64,000 bases of DNA, from contig NZ_KI783301.1 in assembly GCF_000510645.1 (NCBI RefSeq), positions 2,914,698 to 2,978,697 on the forward strand, written 5' to 3'. Made by a program: the position numbers and the translations under genes. The notes under the pieces were generated by a model that worked only from the letters and a program-made list of their open reading frames with translations, did no database searches and was not told where the DNA came from. The number at the start of each line of letters is the position of its first letter. Position 1 is the first letter of the stretch. Of this stretch, positions 8,476 through 16,965 are shown piece by piece. The stretch is from Thermicanus aegyptius DSM 12793. Lineage in GTDB: Bacteria > Bacillota > Bacilli > Thermicanales > Thermicanaceae.

Positions 8476-10896
8476 TTACAATTCAAGTGCCAGTTTACGG
8501 GATAGATTCTTAAACTCCCGTGCTAGTTCTTTTTCTGATAGAGCCTTAGGTGTCATAACTGAAATATTTTGAGTGATACTTGCACCAGTGGCATTGCCTT
8601 GCCCAGATACACCTCTGTAATTAAAATCAAAGGTCGTTGGTACTGCATTTTGCATATCCTTTGAAACTGCTGTCATTGCATCCTCAAAACCCACGCCGAT
8701 ACCTTCACCCATGTTGTGACCAATTCCAGCAAATAGGGTTGAAGGGGAGCGGATACCCAAGAAGTCTTTAATCCTTGAAACAACATTTCCGAAAAATCCA
8801 GAGATTTTACTCCATAGCCATGCACCTGCGTCTGAAATCCCCTTCCACAATCCTTTAATTAAATTTCCGCCTACTTGAGACATTTGACCGATATAACCAG
8901 TAAAGGCTCTGACCAGTCCAGAGATAATCTGAGGAACTGCTTTAACGATCTCCACGATTATCCTTGGCAGATTTGCAATAAGTGCCACAAACAGTTGTAC
9001 ACCCGCTAGGATAATCTTATCGATGTTGCCAATAATTGCATTCACCAGTGAACTAACAATCTTGGGAATAGCACCTACAACAGTAGTAATAATCTGTGGC
9101 AATGCCTGTATGAGTGATATTAGAAGCCGGATACCTGCATCAATAATCAAAGGAATCGACCCAATAACAGCACTGATGATACTATCGATAATTTGCGGAA
9201 TTGCTTCCACAACTGCTGTAATAATGGTAGGCAAAGCTGTAACCAGTGAGGTCAATAATTGAATCCCCGCTTCAATAATCTGCGGAATAGATTTAATGAT
9301 GAAATCCACTATTGCTTTGATGATGACAGGCAACGCAGAAGTAAGCTGAGGTATTGCATCTACCAATCCCTTTGCTAATCCTATAATCAACTGCAATGCG
9401 GCATCCAAAATGAGAGGTAGATTATCCATCAATCCTTGGACAATCTGCATAACTGCAGAAACTGCCGCAGGGATGAGTTGTGGTAACGCTATGCCGATTC
9501 CCTCCACAAGTGCTGTTACTAATTCAATTGCTGCATTTATTAGCAGTGGAAGGTTATCAATTAATGCACCGACAATCGTCATTAGAGCACTGACCGCAGC
9601 CGGAATAAGTTCCGGTAAAAGGTTCAAAATTGTTTCCAGTACTTGCGTGAATATATTTGTGACTAATTCAAGAAGCATAGGAAGCAAGTCACCTACAGCT
9701 GTTAAAATTGCACCTGTCGCTGTCGGTAATGCGGCTACGATATTCTCTAAAACCGGTACGATATTGGTGACAACCGCCTCAAAGGCATCCACAAGATTCT
9801 CAGTCAGATTTGTCATATCCGCATTGGCATTGCCGAGTCCGGCTGTAAATGAGCCAAGTGCAGCTTGTAACAATCCAATGGAACCGGATATTGTCTGGGT
9901 TGACTCTCTCGCAAAATTCCCAGCATACTGCTCCGTATTCTCAAAGAACATCTGCATTGCCACTTCAGCCTTTTCCGCTTGTGTTGCGGTATTCCAAGTA
10001 AAATCCAGACCCTTTGCGAGAGCATAGGCTTCGATGTTTGTAGCGTTCATCGCAACACCTAAGTTATCCATCATATCAAAGTTACCCTTTGCCGCCCCAG
10101 TGACTGCCTCCAATGCCGAGGACATATCAATACCCATAACAGATGCCATATCTGCCGCACGTTGCATGGCCTTTTCAGTTAGCTCAAGACTCCTCTGTTG
10201 CTGTATACCAGAACCTTGTAACAATGCCCCCATTTTATTGGCAGTAGCAAGATACTCACTTTGGGAAATACCGAGGTTTTTATAGGCTTCCTCACCGGTT
10301 TTCTGAATCGATGCAGCGTATGCTCCAAAAACCGCCTCCGATCCACCTAGGTTTTGTTCTAATTCTCCGAACTGAGTAACTACCTCTTTACCTAACTTAA
10401 TAGCCGCGGCTCCAGCTGCAACGGCAACTGCACCCATAGCCACACCAATTCCCTTTAGTACACCGCCAAGCTTTTCAAACCTGCCACCTGCGTCTTCTGC
10501 ACTTTTACCGGAATCCTCTAACTCTTCACCAAGATTCTCGGCTTCAACTGTGGACTCCTCAAGTTCACGCTCCATAAGGTTCAGTTCTGCTTGTGCCCTG
10601 TTCAGCTGAATCTGCCAGTTCTGAGTACGGCGGTCATTTTCACCAAAAGAGGAGGAGGCATTATCAAGGGCAGCCTTAAGGGTAGAAATCTTTTCTTTCT
10701 GTGCGTCAATTTCTTTATTCAAAACGGCATTACGAGCGGTAACTGACTGAATGGATTTATCGTTTTTATCAAACTGACTCGTTACAAGGGCCATTTCACT
10801 GCCCAATACTTTAAATGATTGATTGATTTCTCGCAGTGCGTTCTTGAATTCACGCTCGCCTTCAACACCTATTTTTAAACCAAAATTGTCTGCCAT
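8476..10896 (-). CDS. Phage tail tape measure protein
   Basis: An 806-residue protein that sets tail length and fills the tail tube. The N-terminus (about 1-130) is coiled coil rich (EINQSFKVLGSEMAL and onwards). An alanine-rich amphipathic region and a glycine-rich hydrophobic hairpin follow near 150-170. A long series of repeated hydrophobic helices (LPQLIPAAV-like, IPQIIDSI-like) occupies about 380-640. The C-terminal segment carries LWSKISGFFGNVVSRIKDFLGIRSPS-type sequence typical of the family. AGGAGGAGGTGAAGGC precedes the ATG. Confidence 0.92.
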   Translation of the reverse strand: MADNFGLKIGVEGEREFKNALREINQSFKVLGSEMALVTSQFDKNDKSIQSVTARNAVLNKEIDAQKEKISTLKAALDNASSSFGENDRRTQNWQIQLNRAQAELNLMERELEESTVEAENLGEELEDSGKSAEDAGGRFEKLGGVLKGIGVAMGAVAVAAGAAAIKLGKEVVTQFGELEQNLGGSEAVFGAYAASIQKTGEEAYKNLGISQSEYLATANKMGALLQGSGIQQQRSLELTEKAMQRAADMASVMGIDMSSALEAVTGAAKGNFDMMDNLGVAMNATNIEAYALAKGLDFTWNTATQAEKAEVAMQMFFENTEQYAGNFARESTQTISGSIGLLQAALGSFTAGLGNANADMTNLTENLVDAFEAVVTNIVPVLENIVAALPTATGAILTAVGDLLPMLLELVTNIFTQVLETILNLLPELIPAAVSALMTIVGALIDNLPLLINAAIELVTALVEGIGIALPQLIPAAVSAVMQIVQGLMDNLPLILDAALQLIIGLAKGLVDAIPQLTSALPVIIKAIVDFIIKSIPQIIEAGIQLLTSLVTALPTIITAVVEAIPQIIDSIISAVIGSIPLIIDAGIRLLISLIQALPQIITTVVGAIPKIVSSLVNAIIGNIDKIILAGVQLFVALIANLPRIIVEIVKAVPQIISGLVRAFTGYIGQMSQVGGNLIKGLWKGISDAGAWLWSKISGFFGNVVSRIKDFLGIRSPSTLFAGIGHNMGEGIGVGFEDAMTAVSKDMQNAVPTTFDFNYRGVSGQGNATGASITQNISVMTPKALSEKELAREFKNLSRKLALEL

Positions 10897-10910
10897 GCCT
10901 TCACCTCCTC

Positions 10911-11485
10911 CTAAATACCTGGTGGGATAATATCGTCAATGGTCCGTGTTTTCTTTGGCTTTTCAATACGATGCCATTGTTTATGACAAGTCCATAAATC
11001 AAAAAACAGCCCAATTGGCATAAGCCAGAATTCCTCTGTCTCCATGCCCATCTGAACTGTTCCATAATAAAGAAGCCGGGTAAAGACCTCATCGTCCGTT
11101 ACCCGACTTCCACGTTTTTTGGAGTTTCCTCCTCACTTTCTACATTTCGCTTTGTACCTTTGAACATCGCCTCGGTAATTGCAGTTTTATATGCCGATAA
11201 ATCAAGCGGTGAGGTAAGAAGCTCTACTTCTTCCTCTGTCAGTAATTCTTCTGGTGCATTCTTATTCTTTAGGTTTCGAATCAAAATGGACTGGTTTGCA
11301 AGCAGCGTGATTAACCAAACAATCTCGTCCAGTGCCATCTCGAAGTTTTCTGATTTCATCAGTTTTTCTCCAAGGTTTTCAAGACCACCATAACGACCGG
11401 CAATGGCCTTTGTAGCTCGTGTAGTTAAAACCAGTTCATACTCTTTGTCACCTATGTTAATTGTGGCACTTCTCTCATTATCCAT
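10911..11485 (-). CDS. Tail assembly chaperone, -1 frameshift product (gpGT-like)
   Basis: Reading through the slippery heptamer with a -1 shift continues the gpG frame. About 67 further residues follow (beginning RGSRVTDDEVFTRLLYYGTV, with an FWLMPIGLFFDLW core and ending IDDIIPPGI) to a TAG at 10911-10913. The combined length (575 bases plus one re-read base) divides exactly into 191 codons and a stop. No ribosome site or start serves the second frame on its own. This reproduces the G/GT arrangement of lambda-like and HK97-like tails. Both products are expected; only mass spectrometry or a reporter would show the ratio. Confidence 0.78.
11099..11485 (-). CDS. Tail assembly chaperone, unshifted product (gpG-like)
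   Basis: A 128-residue helical, acidic protein (MDNERSATINIGDKEYELVL and onwards) between the major tail protein and tape measure genes, the standard place of the gpG-type chaperone that coats the tape measure during assembly. Its last codons contain a perfect slippery heptamer, so a fraction of ribosomes should shift into the downstream reading frame. The zero-frame stop TAA is at 11099-11101. Confidence 0.8.
   Translation of the reverse strand: MDNERSATINIGDKEYELVLTTRATKAIAGRYGGLENLGEKLMKSENFEMALDEIVWLITLLANQSILIRNLKNKNAPEELLTEEEVELLTSPLDLSAYKTAITEAMFKGTKRNVESEEETPKNVEVG
11114..11120 (-). promoter_or_regulatory. Programmed -1 frameshift site
   Basis: On the minus strand the heptamer A AAA AAC lies in phase with the gpG codons (CCA AAA AAC). 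This is one of the most efficient X XXY YYZ slip sites. It sits six codons before the gpG stop, and the -1 frame is open for 63 codons beyond that stop. Confidence 0.8.
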
Positions 11486-11496
11486 GATTTCTCCTC

Positions 11497-12087
11497 CTAT
11501 GGTACAGGTGTATAAACAGGTTCATAGACCTCAGTGAACCAACCTGTTATGGTGGTCGATGAAACACCAGGATCACCTTCTGTAACTTCCGCTTTCCATG
11601 GGTGCTTGCCCAATCCATCCAGCTTATTCCTGCGCATAACGGTTCCTTCAATGGTGGGTGTAGAAAAGGTAATGGAATCAGCCTTTGTCTGTAAGTTGGT
11701 AGCTGGTAGTCCAAACTTAACACGATACAGCCAAAAATAGCGGTATGTTCCATTAGCCCTTTGCGCACGAAACCCCACTGCAACAGGTGTACCCACGTTT
11801 TCACTAGCAGAGATTAGTACCCCGTTGTCATCAGTAGAAGCGCCAGTTAAATCCGCTGCGACCGTTGGACCAATGTCGTCTACACCGAGAGTGAGAGTAC
11901 CACTGTTAAAGTCTTTCACAACCTCAGCCGCACCATCGTCAGCATACAGAATTGCTTCCACCAGTTCTACCGAGAGTTCAGCAGTGATGGCTTTTGCAAG
12001 TACGGAAGGTTGGGCATAAGTTTCCTCACCGTTAGTGTCCTCGGTTATTTTTGAATAGTACAGTCTATCAAGACCGATTGTTGCCAT
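11497..12087 (-). CDS. Major tail (tube) protein
   Basis: A 196-residue protein starting MATIGLDRLYYSKITEDTNG. This matches the phi13-type major tail proteins that polymerise into the tail tube. The segments YADDGAAEVVKDFNSGTLTLGVDDIG and VGFRAQRANGTYRYFWLYRVKFG carry the typical beta-strand pattern. It stands immediately upstream of the tail chaperone and after the tail-completion gene, the conserved order for this module. Confidence 0.85.
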   Translation of the reverse strand: MATIGLDRLYYSKITEDTNGEETYAQPSVLAKAITAELSVELVEAILYADDGAAEVVKDFNSGTLTLGVDDIGPTVAADLTGASTDDNGVLISASENVGTPVAVGFRAQRANGTYRYFWLYRVKFGLPATNLQTKADSITFSTPTIEGTVMRRNKLDGLGKHPWKAEVTEGDPGVSSTTITGWFTEVYEPVYTPVP

Positions 12088-12090
12088 TTG

Positions 12091-12432
12091 TTATTCCTCC
12101 ATTCTATAGTTTTTCGCCACATCGATGGCGTAATGGTGATATCCAGTATCATCTTCGTGACCGATATATCTTCGTTCAGTCACAGTAAAATCCGCATTTA
12201 TTAAAGCAGTTGTGAGCTGCCATTTCCGCTCTAGGTAGTTATTTTTTGAGAACAGTGATATCCTCGCTTCCTGCACATCAAAGCCTGGACGATTATCCGC
12301 ATGAACTTCAAAAATATCCGAAAGAGGGAGAATCACGACATACTCATCTGGTGCCAAACCTGAAAAAACCCCGGTTTCCACGGGGAGCGGTATGGCGGTC
12401 ACAAGTGTATTAAGTTCCTCTAAGATATTCAT
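12091..12432 (-). CDS. Phage tail terminator/completion-like protein
   Basis: A 113-residue protein (MNILEELNTLVTAIPLPVET and onwards). It has the size and position of siphovirus tail terminator proteins, which cap the tail tube and join it to the head. It overlaps the HK97 gp10-like gene by four bases and directly precedes the major tail protein. No specific motif makes the assignment certain; position is the main argument. Confidence 0.6.
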   Translation of the reverse strand: MNILEELNTLVTAIPLPVETGVFSGLAPDEYVVILPLSDIFEVHADNRPGFDVQEARISLFSKNNYLERKWQLTTALINADFTVTERRYIGHEDDTGYHHYAIDVAKNYRMEE

Positions 12433-12860
12433 ATTTTGTCGATCTCCTCCTCCAGCTTGGCAACCATTGCGTTGATACAGGGTTTCCTAGATGCATTCCT
12501 CGCAGGCTTTAGGAAGGGTTTTGCAGGCTGACCATGCTTCCCATATTCGATGATGCTGGCAAGTTTAGCATTGCTCTCACCATCAGAACGTGGCTCTGCA
12601 AAGCCAACTTTTACATTGAAGTTACCGTTTCTATCCTGCTTTGCTCCAGAAAGACCCAGTGAAGATAGCAACTCACCAGTGCTTTTGGATGGATATTTCG
12701 TGCCCTTGCCAACCACCTTACTTAGATTTCCTTTGACTTTATCAAGCACCACTTCACCGCCAACTTCCAAAACCTTAGGAAGAATCACATCGGTCTGGTC
12801 AGCTAATCGAGATACCTTTAAAAGGAATTCTTCTGGCATCTTTATATTCGCTTTTGCCAT
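12429..12860 (-). CDS. HK97 gp10-like head-tail morphogenesis protein
   Basis: About 143 residues, from MAKANIKMPEEF. The central VLEVGGEVVLDKVKGNL stretch and the late HGQPAKPFLKPARNASR stretch are the hallmarks of the HK97 gp10 family, which helps finish the neck/tail connection. ATG at 12860 has GAGGTGA at good spacing. The gene overlaps both neighbours, showing tight translational coupling. Confidence 0.82.
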   Translation of the reverse strand: MAKANIKMPEEFLLKVSRLADQTDVILPKVLEVGGEVVLDKVKGNLSKVVGKGTKYPSKSTGELLSSLGLSGAKQDRNGNFNVKVGFAEPRSDGESNAKLASIIEYGKHGQPAKPFLKPARNASRKPCINAMVAKLEEEIDKI

Positions 12861-12865
12861 ATCCA

Positions 12866-13201
12866 TCACCTCACAGTTGGTTCTAGCTTTTCGGCTAAAA
12901 CCTCGACATACATCCCTCGATTTCTTACATCCTCAACACTTAAAATTTGATATCTGCCATCATCACAGACGATGACCATTTCATTCGTCACCTTAAGCCC
13001 AAAGATTTTCCTAAACCTGAATAAGGAAGTTGCAGAAGAAAAGGATGCCATATTCGTCCACCGTTCACTGCCATGCCGATCTTCCTTATAAGCAAGTACA
13101 CTTGCGAGTATGTTGTCACCTTTTGTGGCGAAACCTTCCTCATCCTTTATTGGTACCGTGCTGATGATATCGATGAAGGTGTTCATCTTTCCAAAACTCA
13201 T
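12866..13201 (-). CDS. Phage head closure protein (SPP1 gp16-like)
   Basis: A protein of 111 residues, starting MSFGKMNTFIDIISTV, with the family pattern of a small beta-barrel stopper (DEEGFATKGDNILASVLAYKE, later FRFRK and YQILSVEDV). It closes the portal channel after DNA packaging. The gene starts one or two bases from the end of the gp6-like connector gene. Confidence 0.8.
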   Translation of the reverse strand: MSFGKMNTFIDIISTVPIKDEEGFATKGDNILASVLAYKEDRHGSERWTNMASFSSATSLFRFRKIFGLKVTNEMVIVCDDGRYQILSVEDVRNRGMYVEVLAEKLEPTVR

Positions 13202-13202
13202 G

Positions 13203-13523
13203 CTAAACACCCCACTCTCGATCAAGTCGTAAAAGCAAGTTCACTGTGTTCCATACTTGTTGCCCTGCCTGTACGCTATCAGCAAAGAAACCTGCCGTTG
13301 AGCCATCCCTGCTTTCATAGAAATGACTCGACAACATAATCACTGCTTGTTCTGTTGTTGGAGGCATGGCATGTGTTTCATAATAGTTTTCAGGAACGTG
13401 TTGATAGCTCTGTGCATATGAAATTGCAGCAGTAATAAATCCAATTAGGAGGGCATCATCCTGATCATGCGTTAAAATTAAGTTCGCTTTAACTTTTGGC
13501 AAGAGATTATCTGCCACTGCCAT
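13203..13523 (-). CDS. Phage head-tail connector (gp6-like adaptor)
   Basis: A 106-residue helical protein (LPKVKANLILTHDQDDALL, then ITAAISYAQSYQHVP) matching the gp6-like/SPP1 gp15 adaptor family. The family binds the portal and receives the stopper. AAAGGAGGTTGGTGGT precedes the ATG. Its position between the capsid/fibre genes and the head closure gene is standard. Confidence 0.82.
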   Translation of the reverse strand: MAVADNLLPKVKANLILTHDQDDALLIGFITAAISYAQSYQHVPENYYETHAMPPTTEQAVIMLSSHFYESRDGSTAGFFADSVQAGQQVWNTVNLLLRLDREWGV

Positions 13524-13549
13524 ACCACCAACCTCCTTTACATTCCACC

Positions 13550-13762
13550 TTAGTCAGTCTCCATAAGCCCCGCTGCCTTTAGTTTGGCAAGCAGAGCATT
13601 GAAGTCCGTAACTAGACCAGCAACATCGGTGGCTGTGCTGTCTTCTTGGTTTTCAAGAACAGGAAGCCCCGTAACCGAGGCCCCCTCTTTGATTTCTAAA
13701 ACACCACCGATGACAGTTTTTTCTCCGCCTTGTTCGGTATAATTCTTCGTGTTATAACTCAT
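13550..13762 (-). CDS. Phage head fibre-like protein
   Basis: A 70-residue protein (MSYNTKNYTEQGGEKTVIGG and onwards) whose EIKEGASVTGLP and DFNALLAKLKAAGLM segments resemble the C-terminal part of phi29-type head fibre proteins. Such short forms commonly follow the major capsid gene in Firmicute prophages and probably decorate the capsid. It is 12 bases downstream of the capsid gene. Confidence 0.7.
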   Translation of the reverse strand: MSYNTKNYTEQGGEKTVIGGVLEIKEGASVTGLPVLENQEDSTATDVAGLVTDFNALLAKLKAAGLMETD

Positions 13763-13774
13763 AAAGCACCTCCG

Positions 13775-14968
13775 TTAGGCTTTCTGTTGGAGTACCTTAA
13801 CGGCCTCCGGTAAGATAAGCTTTCCGTCAACTCGTTGAGTCGCAATAAATCCTACTTGACCTGTGACAGCATAGAGTTCATTTAGTCGTTTGAATACTCG
13901 TCCTTGACGGTCTGCCACCCAGTAATAACTAAAATCACCGAATACCACTGTCTTTGCACCTGCTTCAGCAGTAGGTACATAGGATGAGGTATACAGCGGG
14001 CGGTTAAGAATCGTATCAGGTGTTCCCGCTTGGATGGAAGGTTGCCATAGGTACTGTCCATTACCGTCTTTTAATTTGCGGATAGCTTTTATAGTTGCAT
14101 CATTCATTACGAAAACTGCCTTGTTTCGATAAGGTGCTTTCAAGCTATAGAATAAATCTAAAACCTCATCCAAAGTGATGGCAGTTGCACTTGCCGCAGT
14201 AACACCAACTTGACCACCGCCTGTGGCATTTAAAATCCCTGTTGGCTTACCTGTGCCATCACCTACAAAGAAGGCTTCCTCTTCCTTGTTACCAATGCGA
14301 CGGGCGAATTCTCTTGTGATGTAGCTTTCGAGATTAAATACGGAATCATTTAGCAATTCCTCAGAGACTTTAATCATCGTTGCTAGTTTATAAGCACCGA
14401 TGGATACTTGACCGAAGCTGTCATCACTTTCGGGAATGGCTCCTTCTTCATCGATCCAGCTTGCAGTGCCTTTGCTTGCAACAACAGGAATCTTACGGTC
14501 ACCAGAAGATGTAGTGATTACATTAGCCAATCTACGGAAAATATTTTCTTCCTCAAGAGCTTCTACTAGAGTACGTTCAAACTCATCTGGTACAAGAAAT
14601 CCGCCTTCAGAATCAGTGCCAATCTTTAGAGCGTTTCTTACTTCATAGCTAACATTGTCACGCATCGCATTCCAGAAAGCTTTTTTGTATTCAGCACTTG
14701 CACGACCGGTCTTTTCCTCTCCAGTTCTAGTAGGTTCGTTGGTAATTGGGTTACTGGTTGCTTTCGACAGTTCCAAGTCGATAGATGCTTGGCGTTCTAA
14801 ACGTTCAATTTCCTTACCAAGAGCCACCACATCGGCTTCCATTTTTTCATAGGTGGTCGTGTCCTCAGCGGATAACAGTCCATCACCGCCACGTTTTGAA
14901 TCAAGGAATGCCTTTGCTGCGTCCCAAGCTTTAGCGCGTTTCTCACGCAATTCAAGAATTTTACTCAT
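13775..14968 (-). CDS. Major capsid protein, HK97 fold
   Basis: A 397-residue protein. The first 105 residues form a charged coiled-coil delta/scaffold domain (KILELREKRAKAWDAAKAFL and onwards), probably removed by the neighbouring protease. The mature part starts near residue 105. It contains SEGGFLVPDEFERTLVEAL, the spine-helix region and the GDFSYYWVADRQG P-domain motif near the C-terminus. It builds the icosahedral shell. Confidence 0.93.
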   Translation of the reverse strand: MSKILELREKRAKAWDAAKAFLDSKRGGDGLLSAEDTTTYEKMEADVVALGKEIERLERQASIDLELSKATSNPITNEPTRTGEEKTGRASAEYKKAFWNAMRDNVSYEVRNALKIGTDSEGGFLVPDEFERTLVEALEEENIFRRLANVITTSSGDRKIPVVASKGTASWIDEEGAIPESDDSFGQVSIGAYKLATMIKVSEELLNDSVFNLESYITREFARRIGNKEEEAFFVGDGTGKPTGILNATGGGQVGVTAASATAITLDEVLDLFYSLKAPYRNKAVFVMNDATIKAIRKLKDGNGQYLWQPSIQAGTPDTILNRPLYTSSYVPTAEAGAKTVVFGDFSYYWVADRQGRVFKRLNELYAVTGQVGFIATQRVDGKLILPEAVKVLQQKA

Positions 14969-14987
14969 TGTTATTTCCTCCTTTAAA

Positions 14988-15677
14988 TTAGTGCGAAATT
15001 AAAGAAAGCCGCTTATCCAGCGACTCAATGGGTGTACCTGTTTTCTGTTTTGGTTGTTTTGGCAGTTTGCTGATGAGCGAGTTAGTAACCGCCATCCTGC
15101 TAAAAATAAGACTATCCGTCAAATCCGGTGTTTCACTTTCCATGAACATGATTTTGTCTGCAAAACCAAGTTCAATCGCTTTGTTTGCATTCATCCATGA
15201 CTCTGCATCCATTAGATGGGAGAGTTTTGTTCGAGAGAGACCCGTTTTTAACTCATAGGCATTAATAATGCTTTCCTTGACCTCATCCAATAGAGCCTTT
15301 GCCCGCAACATTTCCTCACTGTCACCGATAGCAATTGTTGAGGGGTTATGAATCATAAGCATAGATACAGGAGACATATATACATCTCCACCAGCCATTG
15401 CAATAACGGATGCCGCACTTGCCGCAAGCCCATCAATCTTTACAGTGACTTTTCCGGTATACTCCATCAGCATGTTATAAATCTGAGCTGCTGCGAACAC
15501 ATCACCACCAGGGGAATTAATCCACACCGTAATATCGCCAGTGCCTGCCAGCAGTTCATCCTTAAACATCTTAGGTGTGACCTCATCGCCCCACCACGTT
15601 TCTTCGGATATCACTCCATTTAAATAGAGGGTACGTACTTCATCTGAATCTCGCACCCAGTTCCAGAACTTCCTCAT
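14988..15677 (-). CDS. Head maturation protease, ClpP-related
   Basis: A 229-residue serine protease of the phage ClpP-like (S14) type. INSPGGDVFAAAQIYNML forms the oxyanion region, AASAASVIAMAGGDVYM holds the catalytic serine (near residue 88), MLMIHNP the histidine and LSHLMDAESWMNANKA the aspartate. It cleaves the capsid scaffold domain during head maturation. It ends one base before the start of the portal reading frame's stop region, so portal, protease and capsid form one unit. Confidence 0.92.
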   Translation of the reverse strand: MRKFWNWVRDSDEVRTLYLNGVISEETWWGDEVTPKMFKDELLAGTGDITVWINSPGGDVFAAAQIYNMLMEYTGKVTVKIDGLAASAASVIAMAGGDVYMSPVSMLMIHNPSTIAIGDSEEMLRAKALLDEVKESIINAYELKTGLSRTKLSHLMDAESWMNANKAIELGFADKIMFMESETPDLTDSLIFSRMAVTNSLISKLPKQPKQKTGTPIESLDKRLSLISH

Positions 15678-16922
15678 TTACTGACCTCCTTCGGTTTTGG
15701 CAAACGCACCTGCGTCAGCCAGTTTTGTCATATTTCCGTTAACCAGATATAAATCGCCACCTTCCTCAGCCGGTATCCGGTTCATATCCTCCAGTTCACG
15801 GATATCGTTGGCTGACATCCAGCCATTTTGTCGACCTGTAGCGTAGCCATTCATACGACTTTGGTAATCACCACGAAGCAAACCGTCCAAATTGAACTTG
15901 ATAAACAGTGAAGTTTTCTCAGAAGGCAAAATAAGCGATTGCTGGAGACTTTGTTCCCATCGCACCACCCACGGATCGAGGGTGTATTTTACAAACTCCA
16001 ACGATTGCTGCTCAATATTGGAAAAACTAGACTTCTCAAGATCACCCACCATATGAGGCGGTACTCGGAAAATCCTCGCAATCTCATTAATTTGGAATTT
16101 CCGTGTTTCAAGAAATTGCGCCTGTTCCGGCGGGATACCAATGGCTTGAAACTTCATGCCTTCTTCCAACACAGCAATTTTGTGAGCATTTCCTGTGCCT
16201 TGGTAGGCGCTATTCCAACTATCTTTGACCCTCTGTATATCTTTGATTACTCCTGGGTGTTCCAGCACACCTCCCGGATTAGCACCATTGGCAAAGAATG
16301 CCGCACCGTATTCTTCAGTAGCAAGTGACATACCGATTGCATTTTTTGCCATAGCGATTGGGCTATAACCAATGAGTCCATCAAAACCTAAGCCGGGGAT
16401 GTGTAGAACTTCATCTTTACGGAGTGTGACATAGCCACCTTTTGGGTTTAGACCACTTTCGTCAGTATCACGGTAATAGGTGTAGACCAGCTCACCATTT
16501 GTTGCTCGGCTAACTTCCATTTTGTTGGGGAGTAGGGGATAAAGAGCCACTGCCTGCCCACGACCGTTTCTGACCACCTGTGCATAGGCATTGCCCCAAA
16601 GCAAAAGATGACTCATCAGTGTTTCTCGAAACACGAATGAAGTCATCTCTGGATTTGGTTCATCATGAAGAAGGTAATACAGCGGATGGAAAGGAATCTT
16701 TTCTTTACCTCCATCAGAACGATATCTATATACATGAAGTGGCAGTCCGGCAATCGCTTCAGCTAATATCCTTACGCAGGCATACACTGCTGTTGCCTGC
16801 ATTGCAGTACGTTCATTAACCATTTTGCCAGATGACGTACCGCCAAACAGGAAGGAGAACGCACTACCCACACGGTTTTGCGGTTTGTCTCTTGAACGAA
16901 ACAGTCCTTTTATTAGATTCAT
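15678..16922 (-). CDS. Phage portal protein, HK97 family
   Basis: A protein of about 414 residues; the portal dodecamer forms the DNA entry channel. Family segments include AVYACVRILAEAIAGLPLHVYR, WGNAYAQVVRNGRG, DEVLHIPGLGFDGLIGYSP and FRVPPHMVGDLEKSSFSNIEQ. The start (ATG 16922) follows GGAGGTGATGCCT. It lies between terminase large subunit and protease genes. Confidence 0.93.
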   Translation of the reverse strand: MNLIKGLFRSRDKPQNRVGSAFSFLFGGTSSGKMVNERTAMQATAVYACVRILAEAIAGLPLHVYRYRSDGGKEKIPFHPLYYLLHDEPNPEMTSFVFRETLMSHLLLWGNAYAQVVRNGRGQAVALYPLLPNKMEVSRATNGELVYTYYRDTDESGLNPKGGYVTLRKDEVLHIPGLGFDGLIGYSPIAMAKNAIGMSLATEEYGAAFFANGANPGGVLEHPGVIKDIQRVKDSWNSAYQGTGNAHKIAVLEEGMKFQAIGIPPEQAQFLETRKFQINEIARIFRVPPHMVGDLEKSSFSNIEQQSLEFVKYTLDPWVVRWEQSLQQSLILPSEKTSLFIKFNLDGLLRGDYQSRMNGYATGRQNGWMSANDIRELEDMNRIPAEEGGDLYLVNGNMTKLADAGAFAKTEGGQ

Positions 16923-16965
16923 AGGCATCACCTCCGAATATAAACATTGTGCTAACCATTAAGGT

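Noticed and set aside
10901-11092. A 63-codon minus-strand frame overlapping the end of the tail chaperone region
   Set aside because: The alternative -1 frame gives a family-like protein joined to gpG at a perfect slip site, so this frame is a shadow.
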